In this document: positions 17,919 to 28,435 of the stretch, piece after piece
Numbering within the stretch: position 1 is the stretch's first letter
Layout: the number at the start of each line of letters is the position of its first letter
NCBI GenBank assembly: GCA_043764095.1
Contig: JAYUKX010000081.1
Location: 1 to 64,000, forward strand
Length of the DNA stretch: 64,000 nt
From: M3007 sp043764095
Lineage (GTDB): Bacteria > Bacteroidota > Bacteroidia > Chitinophagales > Saprospiraceae
Direction of reading: 5' to 3'
The notes under the pieces: generated by a model
The model's input: only the letters and a program-made list of their open reading frames with translations
Databases searched by the model: none
What the model was told of the DNA's origin: nothing
Position numbers and translations under genes: made by a program

Positions 17919-18941
17919 TTATTTAGAACGAATAGCCAATCTTAGTATTTCAGCGGCTTTTTCGGGTGTAATATCGCGTTGTGGATTGGCCAGCATTTCG
18001 TAACCTACCATAAACTTTTTTACGGATGCAGAGCGCAGCAATGGCGGGTAAAAAACTTTATGAAAATGCCATTCTTCGTGCGGTTTACCATCGGTTGGTG
18101 CTTGGTGGATACCAGCAGAATATGGGAATGACACATCGAACAAATTATCGTAGCATTGGGTCAGAGATTGGTACATTTCTGCCAATCCAGTGCGTTCTTC
18201 TTCCGTCATTTGGGTAATACGCGCCATAGCCCTACGCGGAATAATCATGGTTTCGAAGGGCCAAACTGCCCAAAAAGGCACTAAAGCGACGAAATGCTGA
18301 TGCTCCAATACAATACGTTCTTCTTGTTTCAACTCCTCCGCCAGATAATCCGACAGCAGTGTAGTACCGTGTTTTTTAAAGTACTTTAGTTGCCCAATTT
18401 GTTTTTTGGCGGGTTCGTCAGGCACGTGTTCTTGTGCCCAAATTTGACCGTGCGGATGTGGATTGGAGCAACCCATGACAGCGCCTTTATTTTCAAAAAT
18501 TTGGACATAATTGATAAAAGGTTTTGCGCCCAATTCCTCGTATTCTGTGCACCAAGCATCTACTACTTTACGAATCGCCGCAGTGTCCATTTGTGGTATG
18601 GTAAGATCGTGCCTCGGCGAAAAACAAATTACTTTACAAATACCGCGTTCGGCTTTAGCATAAAACAAAGCCGTTGACACTTGTTTTTCCTTGCTTTTTT
18701 CGGGTAAAATGGCCGCGAAATCATTGGTAAATACAAATACATCTTTATAATCGGGTGTTTTTTCTCCATTGGCGCGCACATTACCCGCGCAGAGGTAACA
18801 ATTGGGGTCATGTGCGGGTCGTTGATCTGGAGCCGCGGCTTCTACCTGACCTTGCCATGGGCGTTTTGAGCGATGTGGACTTACCAAAACCCAAGATTCG
18901 GTCATCGGATTCCAACGTCTATGTGGTGTATCGTTGAGCAT
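17919..18941 (-). CDS. galT: Galactose-1-phosphate uridylyltransferase
   Basis: This is a 340-residue cytoplasmic Leloir enzyme that swaps UMP between UDP-glucose and galactose 1-phosphate. Seen are the N-terminal RRWNPMTESWVLVSPHRSKRPWQG, the zinc-site CYLCAGN (near 51-57), and the active-site GCSNPHPHGQIWA (near 157-169) with the nucleophilic histidine of HPH. The second zinc/nucleotide half has GIHQAPT and EEWHFHKVF. The length is normal. It lies 25 bases downstream of galK and is almost certainly cotranscribed with it. No galE or galM gene is in the window. Confidence 0.95.
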   Translation of the reverse strand: MLNDTPHRRWNPMTESWVLVSPHRSKRPWQGQVEAAAPDQRPAHDPNCYLCAGNVRANGEKTPDYKDVFVFTNDFAAILPEKSKEKQVSTALFYAKAERGICKVICFSPRHDLTIPQMDTAAIRKVVDAWCTEYEELGAKPFINYVQIFENKGAVMGCSNPHPHGQIWAQEHVPDEPAKKQIGQLKYFKKHGTTLLSDYLAEELKQEERIVLEHQHFVALVPFWAVWPFETMIIPRRAMARITQMTEEERTGLAEMYQSLTQCYDNLFDVSFPYSAGIHQAPTDGKPHEEWHFHKVFYPPLLRSASVKKFMVGYEMLANPQRDITPEKAAEILRLAIRSK

Positions 18942-18966
18942 AAATTATTTTTTATTGTTCTTTGGG

Positions 18967-20151
18967 TTAACCAATCGTGGCCACACCATCGGTAAGTGCT
19001 ACTTCGTGGCAAGGTAATTCGCGGTCATATTCTGCCAGAAAAGCGGTTTGCATAAAGGACAAAAAAGATTTCAAGGCCGACTTTTTGACTAAATTGATAG
19101 AGCAGCCTCCAAATCCGCCCCCCATCATACGAGCGCCCAATACAGCATCTTTTTGATTCGACGCTAAATTAAATTGCTTGGTGGTATCAACAAGAAAATC
19201 TAGTTCGGTACAACTGACTTCATAGTCGTACTGCAATCCGTCATGTGTTTGGTACATCAACGAACCAAATTGTGCTAAATCATTGTTTATCAATGCCTCG
19301 CAAGCATCTTCTACCCTTTTAATTTCCCCGATAACATAATTACAGCGTCTGTACACTACTTCGGGCAAGTTGCTTTTTTCTTGATCTAGCATACTTTGAG
19401 TAATGTCTCTAAGGCTTCTAATATCAGGATACGACCTTTTAATATGAGCAACACCCGTTTCGCATTCGCGGCGGCGTGTATTGTATTCGGAGTCAACTAA
19501 AGCGTGTTTAACACCAGAATTGCACAGAATTAGGGTATATTCTGAGGATTTGAATGGGAAATACTCGTATTCCAGACTTCTGCAATCCAATCTAACAACA
19601 TTTTCGCACTGCCCCATTACGGAGGCAAACATGTCCATAATGCCACATTGCATACCAACAAACTTGTTTTCTGCGCGTTGGGCGAGTTTTACGATGTCCA
19701 TTTTGTCCATACCGATCCCAAACAACTCATTGACGATATGGCCCATACCACATTCTAGGGCTGCCGAAGAGGAGAGTCCTGCTCCTAGCGGCACGTCGCC
19801 ACCAAAAACGATACTTAATCCCCCCACTTTAAATCCATCTTTCCGTGCTTCGCTGACCACACCTAGCAAATAATTTACCCAACTTTGCTGTGATTGTTGA
19901 CGAATTTCCCCCTGATTGGAGGCAAAACTATCTTTAAGATCGAGTGAGTGTATCACAAATCGATCATCAGTCCGCTTGCTGGCAGCAAACCAAATAGCCT
20001 TATCAATGGCCGCTGGCAATACATAGCCACCATTGTAATCAGTATGTTCACCGATTAAGTTGATCCGTCCTGGAGCGCGTACCACAATTTCTTGCTCCTC
20101 GCCAAATACCGCTTTAAATTGCTCAATAACTGTTTGCGGAAACATATTCAA
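18967..20151 (-). CDS. galK: Galactokinase
   Basis: This is a 394-residue GHMP kinase. APGRINLIGEHTDYNGGYV (near 25-43) is the galactokinase signature that binds sugar. PLGAGLSSSAALE (near 114-126) is the ATP phosphate loop. GARMMGGGFGGCSINLV (near 340-356) is the third GHMP motif. It phosphorylates galactose to galactose 1-phosphate for GalT. An alternative ATG at 20145 would shorten it by two residues. It lies 60 bases after the FG-GAP lipoprotein gene, within the susC-to-galT run on the minus strand. Confidence 0.95.
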   Translation of the reverse strand: MNMFPQTVIEQFKAVFGEEQEIVVRAPGRINLIGEHTDYNGGYVLPAAIDKAIWFAASKRTDDRFVIHSLDLKDSFASNQGEIRQQSQQSWVNYLLGVVSEARKDGFKVGGLSIVFGGDVPLGAGLSSSAALECGMGHIVNELFGIGMDKMDIVKLAQRAENKFVGMQCGIMDMFASVMGQCENVVRLDCRSLEYEYFPFKSSEYTLILCNSGVKHALVDSEYNTRRRECETGVAHIKRSYPDIRSLRDITQSMLDQEKSNLPEVVYRRCNYVIGEIKRVEDACEALINNDLAQFGSLMYQTHDGLQYDYEVSCTELDFLVDTTKQFNLASNQKDAVLGARMMGGGFGGCSINLVKKSALKSFLSFMQTAFLAEYDRELPCHEVALTDGVATIG

Positions 20152-20211
20152 AATGAGTTTTTTTGTTTTACCCCAAAAACAACAAAGAATACCGTTGCTT
20201 TTAGGATATTT

Positions 20212-23200
20212 TCAGAAGTTATAGATTAATATTTTTTCATTATTCCTAGCGATTACCCATTGCCTTTTTTTATTTTTAAGGGCAAATAATCGCCGTGCAT
20301 CTCCAATAACATGAAAAGCAGCATTGGATTCAGGCAAAGGTACAAATGAACCGTTACCCGTTCCAAAAAATATCCATCCTTTTGAAGCATCCATTCGTCC
20401 ACTGCTTGGCTCCCACGTAAAATCATTACCAACAGATACTATATCCAGTTTTCCATCGGCGTTCAAGTCGGCTAAGACAATATCGCGCATAGGTGCTATT
20501 TGGGCCTTATTGGGCAATGGAAGCATCGAAAAATGCCCAGAGCCGTCGTTGATAAATGTTGTGCTCAAGGTAGTATTCGCATGGACTTGCGTGGCAGTAG
20601 CCATTTCCTTTTCGCTAAAAACTTCATATAATGTTGCTTTAGCATAATCGCTGTACGTGCTAAATGCTTTTCTTAATTTGGGTAATTGCCGCATCAATTC
20701 ATCCCTTCCGTGTACAGTAACCAATTGGTTTTGAAGATAATATCCAATAATTGGATCCATGTAACCATTACCGTCAAAATCTTTGGCATAGACCGTTAAA
20801 GGGGTTTGTTCACTAATGCCATATTTATTGTTCGTACCCATATTTCCCGCTACAAAATCCATATCACCGTCGTTATCTATTTCGGCAGATTGGACGCAAT
20901 ACCAAAAACCTGCAGATTTAGGGATTTCATCCATCGTAAAATGGCCTTTGTTTTGGATAAACACCTTTAAGGGCATCCATTCCCCAGCGACTAAAAAATC
21001 CAATTGGCCGTCTTTATTCCAATCTTCCCAGCAGGCGTCGGTTACCATACCAGCGTTTTTTAGACCGGGTGCTATGGACTCCGAAATGTCTTTAAATTGG
21101 CCTTTTCCATCGTTTTGCAGCAACATGCTATTGCCCGCAATACCGTATTTTAGGCAAGTCCGCCTTCCGCCGATCAAAAGATCAAGGTCGCCATCACTAT
21201 CGTAATCTGCGATGGCGATACAACTACCCGGTTGATTGGAAACAGGTAACCGACCGAGTGTTGGTTCAAAATCACCTTTTCCATTATTGAGTAATAACCT
21301 CGGGCTGTATTTGGTGCCGTTAGGTTCCAACTCGATACCGCCGCTCACGAGAATTAGGTCCAGATCTTTGTCCCCGTCAACATCCGCTAGCGCCGCGGCT
21401 ACATCTTCTTCCATTTTGGGCAATGGTTCGTTGAGCAATTTTTCAACATAAGAACCATCATTTTTTTGGATAAAAAAACAGCCTTGTTGTGCAGTAGCAC
21501 CCGTTACAAAAAAATCTTCCAATCCATCGGCATTCATATCGCCAGTGGCTATGCCCGGCCCTTCCCTCGAAAACTGGTGCGGCAATAATGGCTCAATATC
21601 AAAATCGTTATAGGGTGTTTCTAGGTGTTTCCAATTGGTTTGGATAAAGGCCTTATTCGCATCATTTGGCTTAATAAATGGTGACAAAACGGCTATTGGT
21701 TGTGGTGTTTCACTTTTTTTAATCGTAAAAGTTTGATTAGCAGGAATATGGGTAAATACATCTACCGCACCATCGAGCCAAAATACTTTGATCGTATCTA
21801 CTTGCTGCGCATCGGCTAGTCCAAAACAAAGCAAGCCATCTCCCGCGCTTTGATAACCATGTGTAAAGGCAACTTGGCGGTATTGCACACTGTTATTTAT
21901 CTTTATTTCTACTCGTGCGCCGTTAAAAAACGTTGATTTTGATGTAATTTTAAGCCAATTGGGCTGGTTTTGCGCTTTACTATCCTTTTGAATCGTATTA
22001 TTTACAAATAAACTTGGTAAAGCGTTTAAGTTATTGGATACCAAATCCAAATCGCCATCGCCATCCAAATCAGTGACCGTAGAACCATTATGGTAGCCTG
22101 GGGTAGCGCCACTCCAATCTGAGGTAACATCCACAAATTGAAGATCGCTCTTATTTTTGAAAAAACGAATAGGCGAAGCATAACCTTTTTGCTTGGCAGC
22201 GCGGTCTTTGATGATTTTATCTACCTCTTTGAGATTGGTGCTTTTTTTACCAAGTTCGTTGTTTTGCAAAATAAAATCCATGTCGATAATATCGTGGAGA
22301 TAACCCGTTGTCATGGATAAATCTTGGTGTCCATCCAAATCAAAATCGGCAAAGAGGGGTGACCATGTCCAGTCGGTAGCGTTTACGCCCGCCATTTGCC
22401 CAATTTCGGAAAACCCTTGTAAGGTATTCATTTGCAATACATTGCGCATATACTGTGGCTGATAACCCGCCCCGATCATCATTCCGAAGGCTTGAGCGGA
22501 GAGTACTCCTGTCATTTTTTTGCGCTGGAGGTTCGTGCTGGGCATCATATCTGCCACAAATACGTCCATTAACCCATCGTCATTAAAATCGGCGATATCG
22601 CAACCCATTGAAAAGTGGCTGGTATGGCCGAGTAATGAGGTGGCAGCATTGGTAAAAGTGCCGTCTTTTTGGTTGATATACAACAGATCATTGCCGAGAA
22701 AATCGTTGCCTACATAAATATCGGGCCAAAGATCATTATTAAAATCCCCAATACCCAAACCTAGCCCCCAGGCATCGTCGCCAATACCCGATACTTTGGA
22801 TACATCTGAAAAGTGACCGTTATCGTTTTCGTACAAATGGTCGGAAGCAGGATCTGATCCGTCCAGTTTTCGATCATTTTTGATTCGATTGGGATAACGA
22901 TCATTGTTGGTAGCGTTCATCACATAACAGTCGAGATCGCCATCGCGGTCATAATCAAAAAAAGCGGCTTGGGTGCTCCAGCCATTATCATCGAGGCCAA
23001 GTTCGGCTGCTTGTTCCTTAAAGTGAAGGTTGCCTTGGTTGATATAACAAAGATTGGTGCGTTGTTCAGGTGGAAAATTACCAGAACGGCAAATATAAAT
23101 ATCGAGTAGGCCATCTGCATTTATATCTGCAAAAGTAACTCCAGTGCACCACCCTGTGGTTTGGATACCCGATTGTGCTGTAATATCTTCAAATTTTAAA

Positions 23201-23547
23201 CCGCCGAGGTTTCGATAAACGGCGCAAGGTACTTGGTTGCCCGTAAAAATTAAATCGGGCAAACTGTCTTGATCCAAATTAGCCGCTCCTACCCCACCCC
23301 CATTATAAACATAGGAGTAGTCAATCATATTATGTTTTTCGTCTTCTTTGATGCTGTTTATAAATTGGATGCCACAGGTATTCGCCGGTTTTTCGGTAAA
23401 TAATTTTGTTTCTTTTTTTTGGCAAGAAAAAAACAGTAAAAAAAATATGGGAAGGAGTCTGCCTCCTCCCCATATCACGGAGTAATAATTTGTATTAAAA
23501 TAATCTATTGTAGTAGTCTTTTTATGAGTAGTAGAGCGGTTGAACAT
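20212..23547 (-). CDS. Large FG-GAP/VCBS-repeat lipoprotein with ASPIC/UnbV domain
   Basis: The protein has up to 1111 residues. A hydrophobic segment ends in a lipobox-like FFLLFFSC (Cys at about residue 42), so it is probably an outer-membrane lipoprotein. The body has many FG-GAP/VCBS blade motifs with calcium-binding patterns (DINADGLLDIYI, DYDRDGDLDCYV, DLDGDGDLDLVS, DYDSDGDLDLLI), and a mid-protein ASPIC/UnbV-like segment near residues 530-620 (TFFNGARVEIKI). Such proteins are common beside SusC/SusD in Bacteroidota and probably bind ligand at the surface. The true start may be an internal one nearer the lipobox. It lies between susD and galK, behind a strong hairpin. Confidence 0.85.
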   Translation of the reverse strand: MFNRSTTHKKTTTIDYFNTNYYSVIWGGGRLLPIFFLLFFSCQKKETKLFTEKPANTCGIQFINSIKEDEKHNMIDYSYVYNGGGVGAANLDQDSLPDLIFTGNQVPCAVYRNLGGLKFEDITAQSGIQTTGWCTGVTFADINADGLLDIYICRSGNFPPEQRTNLCYINQGNLHFKEQAAELGLDDNGWSTQAAFFDYDRDGDLDCYVMNATNNDRYPNRIKNDRKLDGSDPASDHLYENDNGHFSDVSKVSGIGDDAWGLGLGIGDFNNDLWPDIYVGNDFLGNDLLYINQKDGTFTNAATSLLGHTSHFSMGCDIADFNDDGLMDVFVADMMPSTNLQRKKMTGVLSAQAFGMMIGAGYQPQYMRNVLQMNTLQGFSEIGQMAGVNATDWTWSPLFADFDLDGHQDLSMTTGYLHDIIDMDFILQNNELGKKSTNLKEVDKIIKDRAAKQKGYASPIRFFKNKSDLQFVDVTSDWSGATPGYHNGSTVTDLDGDGDLDLVSNNLNALPSLFVNNTIQKDSKAQNQPNWLKITSKSTFFNGARVEIKINNSVQYRQVAFTHGYQSAGDGLLCFGLADAQQVDTIKVFWLDGAVDVFTHIPANQTFTIKKSETPQPIAVLSPFIKPNDANKAFIQTNWKHLETPYNDFDIEPLLPHQFSREGPGIATGDMNADGLEDFFVTGATAQQGCFFIQKNDGSYVEKLLNEPLPKMEEDVAAALADVDGDKDLDLILVSGGIELEPNGTKYSPRLLLNNGKGDFEPTLGRLPVSNQPGSCIAIADYDSDGDLDLLIGGRRTCLKYGIAGNSMLLQNDGKGQFKDISESIAPGLKNAGMVTDACWEDWNKDGQLDFLVAGEWMPLKVFIQNKGHFTMDEIPKSAGFWYCVQSAEIDNDGDMDFVAGNMGTNNKYGISEQTPLTVYAKDFDGNGYMDPIIGYYLQNQLVTVHGRDELMRQLPKLRKAFSTYSDYAKATLYEVFSEKEMATATQVHANTTLSTTFINDGSGHFSMLPLPNKAQIAPMRDIVLADLNADGKLDIVSVGNDFTWEPSSGRMDASKGWIFFGTGNGSFVPLPESNAAFHVIGDARRLFALKNKKRQWVIARNNEKILIYNF

Positions 23548-23609
23548 GCAGCAAAAAAATTAAAAGAGCAATAAATGGTTTAAAAGTTAAATGTCTGCTA
23601 TTCGACCAC

Positions 23610-23666
23610 GGAACGATAAAACAATAAGTTATCAGCCAAAAGTGATAAGTTATGTTTTATCGTTCC
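23610..23666 (-). promoter_or_regulatory. Long intercistronic hairpin after susD
   Basis: GGAACGATAAAAC (23610-23622) pairs perfectly with GTTTTATCGTTCC (23654-23666). The stem continues with ATAAGTTATC (24-33) against GATAAGTTAT (44-53), with one bulge and one mismatch, around a 10-base loop. In the minus direction no T-run follows. It is therefore more likely an mRNA-stabilising or processing hairpin, or a partial attenuator that keeps susCD transcript above the downstream genes, than a full terminator. Confidence 0.6.
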
Positions 23667-23682
23667 AACTACCACAAGGAAA

Positions 23683-25188
23683 TTACCAGCCTGTGTTTTG
23701 CGTAATTGTAGCGTTCGACAGGATTTCAGCCTGAGGAATAGGCATTACGCGGTACTTAGTAGCGTCCACTTGACGACCAGCGTATTTTTGGATAATTTCA
23801 GCAGTTTTGCCAAAACGACGGCACAATGGGAAAGCCCAGCCATCACCAGCAAATTCGCGCATCCACTCTTCAAAAACGGCATCTTTCGTCAATGAATTGA
23901 CAGTAGCAATACCTGCGCGAGAGCGAATAGCATTCAACGTAGTTAAACCAGCAGCGTCATTTAAGTTAGCGCAAGCCTCAGCGTGTGCGAGATAAGCATC
24001 CGCCAAACGAAGCAATACAAAGTTTTTCTTAGTGTACTGCCAACCGCCAATATTGTACTCGATTACTTTTTGGAAAATAACGTTATTGAACTTACGATCA
24101 GCGCTACCCGGAGCAATAAATGAAGAAGCCGCATTTGGATCCCATTCTACCACTTCACCACCTGCGTTTTTAGAGCGATAGCGGCTCATAAAAGTAACAG
24201 GGATACGCTTGTCATTTGCGTCAGCAAACATATCTTTTCTCCAATTGATATCGCCTACAATCCAAGCATCGCCCCAACCTGCTGCGGTAACACCATCACC
24301 TACGCTAAGGGTATTTGGATCGCCACCGTCCCAGTCTGTTGGTGTAAAGTGGGCGTGCATATTGTTGTAGTTTACCCAAGGAGAAATATCAAAATTACAT
24401 TGAATTTCGAACAAACGCTCGTTTTGATTTTCGTGTGTAATATCCACAGTATTAGCAAAATCAGCAAAAAGCGTTAGTCCGCTTGTGTTAACTACTTCTT
24501 CTGCTTTTGCTTTAGCCGCTGCATTATCTCCTTTTTCCAAAAGTACTTTTGCAAGAAGGGTTTTAGCGGCCCATTTTGTTGGGCGACCATCCGTACCAGT
24601 AGCAGGTAATTCATTTTCTGCTGCTGAAAGATCGGCAATCATTTGTGCAATTGCTTTATCTTTACCACCAGCATTAGATTCATAAATACCCAATTCTTTC
24701 GTTGGACGAATCGGCACTGGAATATTTTCGAATACACCAAATACCTGATACATGTACATAGCGCGCAAAAAGTGCATTTCACCAGCGGACTGTTTTGCTA
24801 CATCTGCAGTAAAATTAGCACCCTTGGTGTCTAATGCATCCAAAATTACGTTTACACGGTTAATACCGTCATAAATTTGTGCCCAAAACGCCAAGATATA
24901 CTCATCTGTAGCCACATATTGGCCGCGTTTGTAGTATTGAGGGCCTTTTTCATAGCCAGTTTGAATACCGAGCGCGCAATCAATAACGCAACGGTTGTAG
25001 TACGAGTTGAACCATTCGTAGTTGAGTGGTCGGTATGCGCCATTGACACCTGCTTTTAGGTCGCTGTCATTAGCGAAAAAAGTGTCTGGGCTGGAATAAT
25101 CCGGGCTTTCGGTCAGATTTTTACAATCTGTAAGCGAAAGCATGACAGCCGCAGCGATAAGTAGTGAACTTTTAAACATCCTTTTCAT
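23683..25188 (-). CDS. SusD/RagB family nutrient-binding outer-membrane lipoprotein
   Basis: This is a 501-residue protein. The signal peptide has a lipobox-like cysteine (LSLTDCKNL, C23). The SusD pattern is present: early SPDTFFANDSDLKAGVNGAY, a TPR-rich helical body (AGEMHFLRAMYMYQVFG, AKTLLAKVLLEKGD), and a C-terminal segment with LLRLADAYLAHAEACANLND, LNAIRSRAG and REFAGDGWAFPLCRRFG. SusD-like proteins cap the SusC channel and bind a glycan for import. It follows susC by 40 bases. The downstream genes suggest a galactose-containing ligand; this is inference from context. Confidence 0.93.
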   Translation of the reverse strand: MKRMFKSSLLIAAAVMLSLTDCKNLTESPDYSSPDTFFANDSDLKAGVNGAYRPLNYEWFNSYYNRCVIDCALGIQTGYEKGPQYYKRGQYVATDEYILAFWAQIYDGINRVNVILDALDTKGANFTADVAKQSAGEMHFLRAMYMYQVFGVFENIPVPIRPTKELGIYESNAGGKDKAIAQMIADLSAAENELPATGTDGRPTKWAAKTLLAKVLLEKGDNAAAKAKAEEVVNTSGLTLFADFANTVDITHENQNERLFEIQCNFDISPWVNYNNMHAHFTPTDWDGGDPNTLSVGDGVTAAGWGDAWIVGDINWRKDMFADANDKRIPVTFMSRYRSKNAGGEVVEWDPNAASSFIAPGSADRKFNNVIFQKVIEYNIGGWQYTKKNFVLLRLADAYLAHAEACANLNDAAGLTTLNAIRSRAGIATVNSLTKDAVFEEWMREFAGDGWAFPLCRRFGKTAEIIQKYAGRQVDATKYRVMPIPQAEILSNATITQNTGW

Positions 25189-25228
25189 TTTTAAAAAGTG
25201 CTTTTGTAATTGTGATTAGTGTTTGTTA

Positions 25229-28200
25229 TTAAAGACCCAATTGTACACCCAAATTGAAGGTACGAGCACGTGGGTAAGCGTCATAATCATCGCCACGATT
25301 AAGTGCCGACTGGCCGCCGTTGCTCACTTCTGGATCGAAACCAGAGTATTTAGTCCATAAAGCAAGATTTTGACCACTTACGTAAACACGCAAACTACGA
25401 ATATGTTTAATTGCAGGCAGCGTATAACCCAATGATAAATTTTGCAAACGCACGAAACTACCATCTTCTATAAAGAAATTAGAGCGACGGAAGAAAGAAG
25501 GGAACTCACGTGTAGCATCAACGATTGGACGCGTACCGCCCGTGTTACTTGGAGACCAAGAATCTGTAGCAACTACTTTGAATTGATTATAGTTACCTAC
25601 ACCATCTGAATGTTCTGATGCTTGGAGATTACGTATTTTTTGTCCATGTGAACCACGGAAGAAAATATTAAAATCAAAACCTTTGTAATTAAGACCTGTG
25701 TTAAAGCCCCAAGTTACTCTTGGAGTAGCATTTCCAAGAGAGGTGCGGTCGTTATTATCAATTTTGCCATCGCCATTTACATCGCGGTAACGGACATAAC
25801 CAGGCTTATCAATACCTTCCAAACTTGGATTTGCTGCAATTTCTTCAGCAGTTTGCCAAATACCAATGGCATCAAAACCATACCATCCGCCAATCGGCAA
25901 ACCTTCTGCCACGTATGAACCTTCTGGGCCTAAGTGAGATACAGTATAAGAATAGAATGGTGCAGTACCTCCTAAAGATACAATTTTATTCCTTAAAAAA
26001 GAGGCATTTCCGCCGATATTCAAGCGTAAGTCGCGTGTTTGAACTGCAAGTGCATTAACAGATAACTCAAGACCTTTATTCTCCAATTCTCCAGAATTTT
26101 GTAGTGCAGAACGGTAACCAGTTGAAAATGGTGTAACTACGTTAAGTAACAAATCTTTTGTACGGTTTTTGAATACATCAGCAGTAAAGTTTACGCGACC
26201 TTTCAAAATACCTAAATCAACTCCTAAATTGAGCATTTGTGTTCTTTCCCATTTTAGTGCAGGATTACCTACACGTGTAATTGCTGAACCGGGAACAACC
26301 ACATCTCCAACCAAATAATTTTGACCGCCAGCCAATTCAGAGGAAGATTGATAAATATCGATCTCAGAATTACCAGTTAAGCCCACAGAAAAACGCACTT
26401 TTAAATCGGAAATAGCCTCAACATTTTTCAAAAAAGACTCCTCTTTTACGCGCCAGCCCAAAGCAAGAGATGGGAAATCAGCGTATTTGTTTTGAGGGCC
26501 AAATTTGGAAGAACCATCACGACGGAAAGAAACCGTAACAAGGTATTTGTCCATCAAAGAATAGTTTACACGACCCAAGAAGGAGCGAAGTGTCCAATCG
26601 TTACGTCTTGAAAATGGCACTTGTGGTTTTACACCGCCATCTAAACGATTGGTTTCCAAATCATCTGTTGTGAAATCATTCGAAGTTATACCAAACTGGC
26701 GATTATTGTCGGTCTGATAAGTATAACCAACTACAGCGTCCAAATTACTAGATCCAAATGATTTGGAGTAACTCAATATATTTTCGTTGATGTAGTTGAT
26801 TACATTACGTTGTTGGATTTCGTAAGAACGATTGCGCTCACGACCTAAACGCGTTTGACGACTGTACCAAGTTTCGCGGTTAGCACTGTAAAGATCTAAA
26901 CCTAGTGAAGTGCGGAAATTAAGCCCCTTCATCAATTCAAAATTGGCATAATTGTTAGTCAGGTAGCGAGTGCCTTTGTCGCCGTCAATCACTTCATTAA
27001 CCTCCGCTACAGGATTAGTCAAAAAACGACCATCGTAAGACTGTAGATCATATTTGCCATCAGCACCTCTTACTGGTCCAATTGGGCTTTGGCCAAGAAT
27101 AGTGATGATTGCGCCACCTGGGCCACCGCGGTCAGTTGGTACTGAGTTGGTAGCGGTGCGTGACAATACAGCATTGGTACCTACTCGAACACGATCATTA
27201 AGGAATTTTGCTTCAACATTTGCACGTAAGCTGTAGCGTTCAAAATCAGTATTTTGAAGAATACCTTCGTTTTTGAAATAACCAGGTGCAAATACAAAGG
27301 TTACCTTATCATTACCTCCAGAAAAACTCAAATTATGGTTCATGATAGAGCCAGATCGTGTTGTTTCATCCAACCAGTTGGTGCCTTCACCAAAAGAAGA
27401 AGGATTAGCATACGGTTCTGATTGATTACGAGAGCGTGCGCGCGCATTTTGATATTCTGCGTATTCAGTAGCATTCATCATCTCAATTGTTCTTGCGGTA
27501 TTTTGAACACCATAAGAACCATCATAATCAATTTTAGTCTGGCCTGCTTTACCACGTTTTGTAGTGATCAATACAACGCCATTCGAACCACGAGATCCAT
27601 AAATAGCCGTACCAGATGCATCTTTCAATACTTCAACCGATTCAATATCGTTAGGATTAATGGTAGCAAGCGCGTTACTTGCTACGCGGTCGCCACCTAC
27701 AGAAAAGGCATTGTTGTTGGAGTAAACAGGGAAACCATCAATAACATACAATGGCTCAGAACCTGCATTAATAGAGTTAGGGCCACGTACGCGAACGGTT
27801 ACACCACCACCTGGAGCACCAGATGCTTGGGTGATATTCACACCTGCAGCACGACCCGAAATGGCTTGGTCAACCGAAGTAACAGGGAAAGCCTTAATGT
27901 CTTCTCCTTTAATAGTTGAGACAGATGCCGTAAGATCCGATTTTTTTACTTGGCCATAACCAATTACAACTACATCGGAAAGTAGGTTGTCATTAGATTT
28001 TAACAACACATCTACTTTAGCACTATTGCCAATGTTAATTTCCTGGGTTGAAAAACCAGTATAAATAAATACGAGTGTAGCACCTGCTGGTGCTTCTACT
28101 CCATAGTTACCATTGATGTCGGTAACCGTAGCGGTAGTCGTCCCTTTTACGGTAACAGTGACACCTGGTAGCCCTTCGCCACTGTCGTCGGTTACCTTAC

Positions 28201-28339
28201 CAGTAACGCGCATCGCAAATGCTTCGGGTGATGTAACAGGACCGGCTGCAAAAGTAGTTGTCATAGTTGCCGAACCCGCCAGCAATAGGACAACAATCAA
28301 AAGTAAACGGTTTGTTAGAATGTTTAGATTCTTCTTCAT
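25229..28339 (-). CDS. SusC/RagA family TonB-linked outer-membrane transporter
   Basis: This is a 1036-residue protein. After a signal peptide (about 1-32) come a carboxypeptidase-like CNA-type domain (VTGKVTDDSGEGLPGVTVTV, about 44-110), the SusC signature and plug (DVVVIGYGQVKKSDLTASV, LYVIDGFPV, IESVEVLKDASGTAIYGSRG, about 120-265), and a 22-strand-type beta barrel. The C-terminus ends in aromatic YPRARTFNLGVQLGL, normal for the family. It imports oligosaccharide through the outer membrane with energy from TonB. It is the first gene of the galactoside operon and is divergent from a LacI-type regulator. Confidence 0.95.
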   Translation of the reverse strand: MKKNLNILTNRLLLIVVLLLAGSATMTTTFAAGPVTSPEAFAMRVTGKVTDDSGEGLPGVTVTVKGTTTATVTDINGNYGVEAPAGATLVFIYTGFSTQEINIGNSAKVDVLLKSNDNLLSDVVVIGYGQVKKSDLTASVSTIKGEDIKAFPVTSVDQAISGRAAGVNITQASGAPGGGVTVRVRGPNSINAGSEPLYVIDGFPVYSNNNAFSVGGDRVASNALATINPNDIESVEVLKDASGTAIYGSRGSNGVVLITTKRGKAGQTKIDYDGSYGVQNTARTIEMMNATEYAEYQNARARSRNQSEPYANPSSFGEGTNWLDETTRSGSIMNHNLSFSGGNDKVTFVFAPGYFKNEGILQNTDFERYSLRANVEAKFLNDRVRVGTNAVLSRTATNSVPTDRGGPGGAIITILGQSPIGPVRGADGKYDLQSYDGRFLTNPVAEVNEVIDGDKGTRYLTNNYANFELMKGLNFRTSLGLDLYSANRETWYSRQTRLGRERNRSYEIQQRNVINYINENILSYSKSFGSSNLDAVVGYTYQTDNNRQFGITSNDFTTDDLETNRLDGGVKPQVPFSRRNDWTLRSFLGRVNYSLMDKYLVTVSFRRDGSSKFGPQNKYADFPSLALGWRVKEESFLKNVEAISDLKVRFSVGLTGNSEIDIYQSSSELAGGQNYLVGDVVVPGSAITRVGNPALKWERTQMLNLGVDLGILKGRVNFTADVFKNRTKDLLLNVVTPFSTGYRSALQNSGELENKGLELSVNALAVQTRDLRLNIGGNASFLRNKIVSLGGTAPFYSYTVSHLGPEGSYVAEGLPIGGWYGFDAIGIWQTAEEIAANPSLEGIDKPGYVRYRDVNGDGKIDNNDRTSLGNATPRVTWGFNTGLNYKGFDFNIFFRGSHGQKIRNLQASEHSDGVGNYNQFKVVATDSWSPSNTGGTRPIVDATREFPSFFRRSNFFIEDGSFVRLQNLSLGYTLPAIKHIRSLRVYVSGQNLALWTKYSGFDPEVSNGGQSALNRGDDYDAYPRARTFNLGVQLGL

Positions 28340-28435
28340 ACGTTGAGTGTTAGTGAAATAGTTAAAAGTTTAAAACAGACGATATGTTGGTATCTCGTTT
28401 GTTCAACAAAATAAAAAAATTTAAAGGTTGGTGTC

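Noticed and set aside
27422..27919. Plus-strand frame of 165 codons inside susC
   Set aside because: It is antisense to the conserved SusC plug region; the repetitive Thr/Arg/Cys composition is typical of an antisense shadow.
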